Source: Delphinus delphis (lineage: Eukaryota > Chordata > Mammalia > Artiodactyla > Delphinidae). From it: a stretch of 64,000 bases of DNA. A program made the position numbers and the translations under genes. Positions 58,450 through 64,000 of the stretch are shown here, one piece after another. Location of the stretch: the NCBI RefSeq assembly GCF_949987515.2, contig NC_082685.1:25622168-25686167 (forward strand). The letters run 5' to 3'. The notes beneath the pieces were generated by a model. It saw nothing but the letters and a program-made list of their open reading frames with translations. It was not told the origin of the DNA and searched no databases. How positions within the stretch are numbered: position 1 is the first letter of the stretch; each line of letters begins with the position of its first letter.

Positions 58450-59640
58450 GGTGTATACTGGAGGGGAGTTGGAACTTGAAAGAAGAGAATAGTATGAGAT
58501 GAGTTTCCAATTTTTGTGGCTTTTAGCCTGAGGGTAGGGTGCAGTTGGTGCTATGCAAGGCAGCTCAAACCCTGAAAGAAAATTCTCAGTCTTTTTGGTC
58601 TTAAAAACCAGAGAACACACTTCAGGACAATTATGTGGCAGCAAAGTGAGAAGGGATATCCCAGAAAGGAGAGGATGAGAGAGAAGCCCCAGATTGTGTG
58701 TATAAGCTTTGTCCAAACTCTAGTTGACCCCTAACCTATGCATGCACAGGGCTGACTGCGAGCAGCCCAGCCAAGAATAAAAGAACTGAACTGAGATGTG
58801 AGCTGATGTCCAGGAGACAGAGTTTACAGTTTGAATTTAACCAAGCCAACTGCCTGCTTAAAATCACAACCACCATCACCAGCACCCTTCAGAAGAATAT
58901 AACAGAATCCAGTCTCCACAATATGACTTTCAGAACATCCAGGGTACTGCCCCAAATTACTTAACATACAAACAGGGAAATGTGACCCACTCTGTGGAGA
59001 AAAGACAGTCCATAGAGACCAATTTTAAGATGACCAGATGTTGAAATTTGCAGACAAAGATCTTAAAGTGTTTATTATAACAATACTCGATGGCATGAAG
59101 GAAAACAGATTTGCAACGAATGAAAGTTATGGGAACGCATATTTTAAAAAAAAATAAATTCTAGAATTGAATAAAACACAGTATCTGAAGTAAAAAATTC
59201 ACTGGATGGAGTTAACAGCACAATGGAGGTGACAGAGGAAAGACTCAGTAAAAGAAATTATCCAATCAGAAGAGAGAGAGAAGAAAGATGAGGAAAAAAG
59301 TGAACAGAGACTCAGGGACCTGTAGGAGAATCTCCAGAAAGAGGAGACAGAGAAAGGGCAGAAAAATATTTGCAGAAATGATTGATATTGCCCCAAGTCT
59401 GGCGAAGGATATAAATTTAAAGATTCAAGGTCAGCAGATCTTAAGCAGAATAAGTATGAAGAAAACCATGCCCAGGCACATCACAGTCAAATTGCTGAAA
59501 CCGAAGATTAAAAAAAAGTCTCGAAAACGGCCAGAGAAAAATGTGACAAATTACATACAGGCGAACAACAACCTGAATGAGTACTGACTTCTCATCAGAA
59601 AAGATGGAGGCCAGAAGACAAATGGAGTGGGTTGAAGTGT
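58450..59640 (+). repeat. Old L1/HAL1-type ORF1 region
   Basis: ORF1-type relic: LEFADKD-like text near 59045, then GVNSTMEVTEERLS (about 59205) and a CTD-like stretch MPRHITVKLLKPKIKKKSRK (near 59470), followed by ACTTCTCATCAGAAAAGATG. Diverged and frame-broken; HAL1 (half-L1) or L1M cannot be separated by eye. Confidence 0.7.
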
Positions 59641-62110
59641 GGTCCCAAAAAAGATCTGTCTGGGATTTGGTTCAAGACAGCAATGTAGGAGGATCCTGTA
59701 CTCACCTCTTCCCACAGACACCAATTCTACAGCTACACATGGAAAAATTTCCTCTGTAAGAGACCAATACTAGCTGAGCAATGGCTACACATCAGGTGAA
59801 CAAGAAAAAACCCACATCAAAAAGCAGGTAGGAGAGGCTGAGACACGATTTTTCCATAAACCCCACCCTTGGCTTACAAATCCACAATTAGGAGGTATCT
59901 CAAAACCCCAAGCTTCTCCCTGAGGAGCAAAGGCTTTGAACTCCACATCTGGCACCCCAATATTTAAGACCTGTACCTGAGAGATGAGCCCTTCAAAAAC
60001 CTGGCTTTGAAAGCCAACAGGGCTTGCCTTCATGAGACCCACAAGTCTTCAGCACACTGAGAAATCATTCTTGAAGGGTTCAGACTGGCAGACTCACCCA
60101 CCCCAGGGCCCAGCACGGAGGCAGCTGATTGAAAAGCACACAGACTTTCTGTGAAAGAGGCTTATTTGCTTATTTTCCAAAGATAGAGGCTGGTGGTTAC
60201 CATCTCTGCACCCTCCCTCTGCCCTGTTCCAGCTTGCCTGTGACTCCCAGAAAGAAGCTTACACCCTCATTTGGCACCATGATTTTTGCTGCTGCCGCCC
60301 TGGGGACACCTCTAGGTTGCCTGGCTCTGGTGGCCAGGGGGATTTATGCTCATGGGTCCCACAGGATTGTAACAACAAATAAAGAGTTCTTAACCAGCTA
60401 TACCCCAGGGCACAGCAGAGAGGCAACAGACTGAGGCGCCTAGTCTTTCTGTGAAATAGGTCTATTAGTTTATCTTCACAGCTGTAGCCTGAAGAACAGG
60501 CTTCTTCTTAAACACACATCTAAGGGCTGGCTGTAATTTTCTTCAGAGACCTTGGAGGGTGGGTGTATCTTCCTGCTCTCCCTCTACGGTGCTCCAGAGG
60601 GCCAGTATTCCCCAGAGGGGAGCTTGTACATGCATCTGGTATCCCAGACTTTACATTGGGTGCCCCGTTTTTGTGGCTGCTGCCCAGGGTATGGCCTGTG
60701 ATCACCTGGCTGTCAAGGCCAGTGGAGTGGCACTTGTGTTTCTTGGTCCCAAGGGGCTATAACAATCAGAGATAGTTCTTGAGCAACTACCATTGCCAGC
60801 GTACAGTGCGGACAACAGACTGAAACAGACCTCCAGTTTTTCTGTGAGAGAGGCCTCTTTGCTTCTCCTGGAGCTTTGGTCTGAGGGGCAGGCTTCTGGT
60901 TTGGCATGCATCTAAGAGACTACTGAGGTGCTCTCTTGCAATGAACGCTGGTGGACAGTATCTCTGTGTTCTCCCTCTGCCTCACTTTAGGTCGTCAGTA
61001 TCTCCCAGAAAGGGGCTTATACACTTGTCTGGCACCCTAATTTTTACAGCTTCTGCCCAGGGACACTTCTCGATCACCTGGTCCTGGTGGTCAGTGGGGT
61101 TTACACTCACAGTCCCAAAGGATAGCATATACCTGCATACTTTAAAAGCTGCTGCCTGACGGTCTGACTTCCAATCAGCCTGAACCTAGGTGCTGACTGA
61201 GAACCTTCCCTTTGGGACACTGACAGGTCTTAGCAGGTCCCTCGACTACAGGGAGCCACTAGAAATAATGTAGGTTGCTTGGACAATCACAAAAGTTTGG
61301 GGAGACAACCAAGAGCTAGCGCAAAGTTGAACAATAAATTTCATCGCCACATAAGGCCACTCCTTCAAGACTGGTAGAGGTAGCTGTTTTATCTAATGCA
61401 CAGAAACCAACACTGAGAGTGTAGAAAAATGAAGATACAGAGAAATATGTTCCAAACAAAAGAACAAGATAAAAACCTCAGAAAAAGGGGACTTCCCTGG
61501 TGGCACAGTGGTTAAGAATCTGCCTGCCAATGCAGGGGACATGGGTTCGAGCCCTGGTCCGGGAAGATCCCACATGCCGCAGAGCAACTAAGCCCATGCA
61601 CCACAACTAGTGAGCCTGCGCTCTAGAGCCCACAAGCCACAACTACTGAAGCCTGCGAGCCTAGAGCACGTGCTCTGCAACAAGAGAAGCCACTGCAATG
61701 AGAAGCCCGCGCACCATAATGAAGAGTAGCCCCCGCTCATCGCAACTAGAAAAAGCCCGCATGCAGCAATGAAGACCCAACACGGCAATAAATTAAAAAA
61801 TTTATATAAAAAAAAAAACTTCAAGGAAGTGGAGATAAGCTATTTCCCTGATAAAGAGTTCAAAGTAATGGTCATAAAGATTCTTACTGATTTCAGGAGA
61901 GGAATGGAAGTAAGATGGAAGTAAGAATGGAAGTAAGAATTTCAACAAAGTGGCAGAAAATATAAGAAAGTACCAAATAGAAGTCACAGAACTGAAGAAT
62001 ACCACAACCGAATGGAAAAATATAATAGATGAGTTCAAAAACAGACTAGATGAAGCAGAAGAAACGATCAGTGAACTTGAAGACAGGGCAGTGGAACTCA
62101 CATAATCAGA
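59641..62110 (+). repeat. Old L1 5' region with repeated units and ORF1 start
   Basis: L1-like 5' end (CACCAATTCTACAGCTACAC near 59720), then a GC-richer stretch in which a 300-390-bp unit recurs about three times (anchors TTTCTGTGA at 60146, 60446, 60839; CTCCCTCT at 60212, 60578, 60970), then ORF1 N-terminal coiled-coil text (61815-62105, KEVEISYFPDKEFKVMVI-type frame). A CHR SINE splits it. Confidence 0.65.
61488..61810 (+). repeat. CHR-type SINE
   Basis: Long CHR variant (GGGGACTTCCCTGGTGGCAC ... tail AATAAATTAAAAAATTTATA). Possible duplication AAAAACCTCA (61471-61480) and AAAAACTTCA after the tail. Confidence 0.88.
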
Positions 62111-62206
62111 GCAGAGAGAAAGAAAAAAAAAAGAACGGGGGGAGGGATAGTTACGGAGATTGGGATTGACATGTACACAACTGCTTTATTTACAATGGAT
62201 AACCAG
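62111..62206 (+). repeat. L1 3'UTR scrap
   Basis: GGGATAGTTACGGAGATTGG and TTTACAATGGATAACCAGGG are L1 3'UTR text, joined directly to the next L1. Confidence 0.6.
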
Positions 62207-64000
62207 GGGAGATGGGGAGGATGGCGGAAGAGTAAGATGCGGAGATCACCTTCCTCCCCATAGATACATCAGAAATACATCTACACGTGGAACAACTCCT
62301 ACAGAACACCTACTGAATGCTGGAAGAAGACCTTGGACCTCCCAAAAGGCAAGAAACTCCCCACGTACCTGGGTAGGGCAAAAGAAAAAAGAATAAACAG
62401 AGACAAAAGAATAGGGATGGGACCTGCACCAGTGGGAGGGAGCTGTGAAGGAGGAAAGGTTTCCACACACTAGGAAGCCCCTCTGCGGGCGGAGACTGCG
62501 GGTAGCTGTGGGGGGAAGCTTCGGAGCCGCAGAAGAGAGCCAGCAACAGGGGTGCGGAGGGCAAAGCGGGGAGATTCCCGCACAGAGGATCGGTGCCGAC
62601 GGGCACTCACCAGCCTGAGAGGCTTGTCTGCTCACCCACTGGGGCGGGCGGGGGCTGGGAGCTGAGGCTCCGGCTTCGGTTGGATCGCAGGGAGAGGACA
62701 GGCGGCATAAACAGAGCCTGAAGGGGTTAGTGCACCACGGCTAGCCGGGAGGGAGTCTAGCCTGCCGAAGAGGCAAAAGACTTTTTCTTCCCTCTTTGTT
62801 TCCTGGTGCACGAGGTGAGGGGATTAAGAGCGCTGCTTAAAGGAGCTCCAGAGACAGGCGCGAGCCGCGGTTAAAAGCGCGGACCCCAGAGATGGGAATG
62901 AGACGCTAAGGCCACTGCTGCCGTCACCAAGAAGCCTGTGTGCGAGCACAAGTCACTATCCCCACCTCCCGTCCTGGGAGCCTGTGAGCCCGCCAGTGCC
63001 AGGATCCCGTGATCCAGGGACAACTTCCCTGGGAAAATGCATGGTGTGCCCCAGGCTGGTGCAATGTCACGCCGGCCTCTGCCACCGCAGGATTGCCCCG
63101 CATTCCGTGCCCCTCCCTCCCCCCAACCTGAGTGAGCCAGAGCTCCCTAATCAGCAGCTCCTTTAACCCCGTCCTGTCTGAGCGAAGAACAGACGCCCTC
63201 CGGAGACCTACACGCAGAGGCGGGTCCAAATCCAAAGTTGAACCCTGGGAGCTGTGCGAACAAAGAAGAGAAAGGGAAATCTCTCCCAGCAGCCTCAGGA
63301 GCAGCAGATTAAATCTCCACAATCAACCTGATGTACCCTGCATCGGTGGAATACCTGAATAGACAACGAATCATCCCAAATTGAAGACGTGGGCTCTGAG
63401 AGCAAGATATATTATGTGCGTGTGTATGTGTATGCTTCTGTGTGAGATTTTGTCTGTATAGCTTTGCTTTCACCATTTGTCCTAGGGTTCTGACCGTCCA
63501 TTTTTTGTTTTGTTTTGTTTAAAAAATTATTTTTCCTAATAATTATTTTTTATTTTAATAACTTTATTTTATTTTATACTCTTTCTCTCTTTCTTTCTAC
63601 TTTTTCTCCCTTTTACTCTGAGCCATGTGGATGAAAGGCTCTTGGTGCTGCAGCCAGGAGTCAGTGCTGTGTCTCTGACATGGGAGAGCCAACTTCAGGA
63701 CACTGGTCCACAAGAGACCTCCCAGCTCCACAAAATATCAAATGGCGAAAATCTCCCAGAGATCTCCATCTGAACACCAACACTGAGCTTCACTCAAGGA
63801 CCAGCAAGCTACAGTGCTGGACACCCTATGCCAAACAACTAGCAAGACAGGAACACAACCCCACCCATTAGCAGAGAGGCTGCGTAAAATCATAATAAAT
63901 CCACAGGCACCCCAAAACACACCACCAGACGTGGACCTGCCCAGCAGAAAGACAAGATCCAGCCTCATCAACTAGAACACAGGCACTAGTCCCCTCCTCC
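62207..64000 (+). mobile_element. Young L1, 5'UTR only (window ends)
   Basis: Starts GATGGGGAGGATGGCGGAAG, colinear with 36100-38400: a GC-rich CpG-containing promoter region, then the T-rich segment (63400-63620) and the CAACTTCAGGACACTGGTCC block. It lacks the 270-bp duplication of the 36100 copy. ORF1 would begin roughly 100-250 bases beyond the window, so its coding capacity is unknown. Confidence 0.88.

Noticed and set aside
1..64000. CRISPR arrays, rRNA, bacterial operons or phage
   Set aside because: No spaced identical repeats, no rRNA-like sequence; exon-intron structure and SINE/LINE content are mammalian.
31419..64000. A second host gene downstream of STK10
   Set aside because: No pair of splice-bounded exons with recognisable protein similarity; all longer frames fall in L1, ERV or SINE sequence. 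From knowledge of human 5q35 the next gene would be expected further on, but that is inference.

Overview
The window is mammalian nuclear DNA, almost certainly from a cetacean. The main clue is at least ten copies of a tRNA-derived CHR-type SINE (head motif GGCTTCCCTGGTGGCGCAG, A-rich tail), together with young L1 elements that carry CHR copies inside them. CHR SINEs are known from cetaceans and their close cetartiodactyl relatives. There are no bacterial-style genes, operons or CRISPR arrays, and the only host gene I can support is on the plus strand.

Region 1-31.4 kb is the 3' part of STK10 (LOK, lymphocyte-oriented Ste20-family Ser/Thr kinase). Seven terminal coding exons (15131-15223, 18059-18188, 20111-20235, 21981-22169, 22776-22901, 25566-25679, 28937-29077) have GT/AG borders and matching phases and join into one 305-residue open frame ending in TAA. 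They encode the C-terminal coiled-coil region; the kinase domain lies upstream of the window. The 3'UTR runs to about 31.4 kb and has a proximal and a distal poly(A) signal. The introns are full of repeats: a nested stack of minus-strand L1s (5.4-13.8 kb), Tigger, MER5-like, L2, MIR and CHR elements. The acceptor of the second exon lies directly against an L1-type repeat.

Region 31.4-64 kb contains no host exon that I can recognise and is a repeat graveyard. Its centre is a degraded class I (gammaretrovirus-like) endogenous provirus, 33867-51003, with two LTRs, a primer binding site, gag and pol remnants, and env reduced to a transmembrane tail. It has been interrupted by an L1 3' fragment that itself holds a 53-bp mariner-like relic, by a full-length but defective 7.5-kb L1, by a short L1 copy with a 5' inversion, and by a CHR SINE. 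Further right are a second Tigger, an L1 3' end, an ERV-L-like pol remnant, old L1 pieces including a diverged three-unit repeated 5' region, and the start of another young L1 that runs off the window.

I found no convincing new functional system. The most useful leads are the repeat-abutting STK10 splice acceptor, the history written in the nested insertions (target-site duplications, a 5' inversion, a SINE sitting on a 2.5-kb L1 deletion), the 270-bp tandem duplication in an L1 5'UTR, and the combination of a tRNA-Lys-like primer site with gamma-type pol in the provirus.
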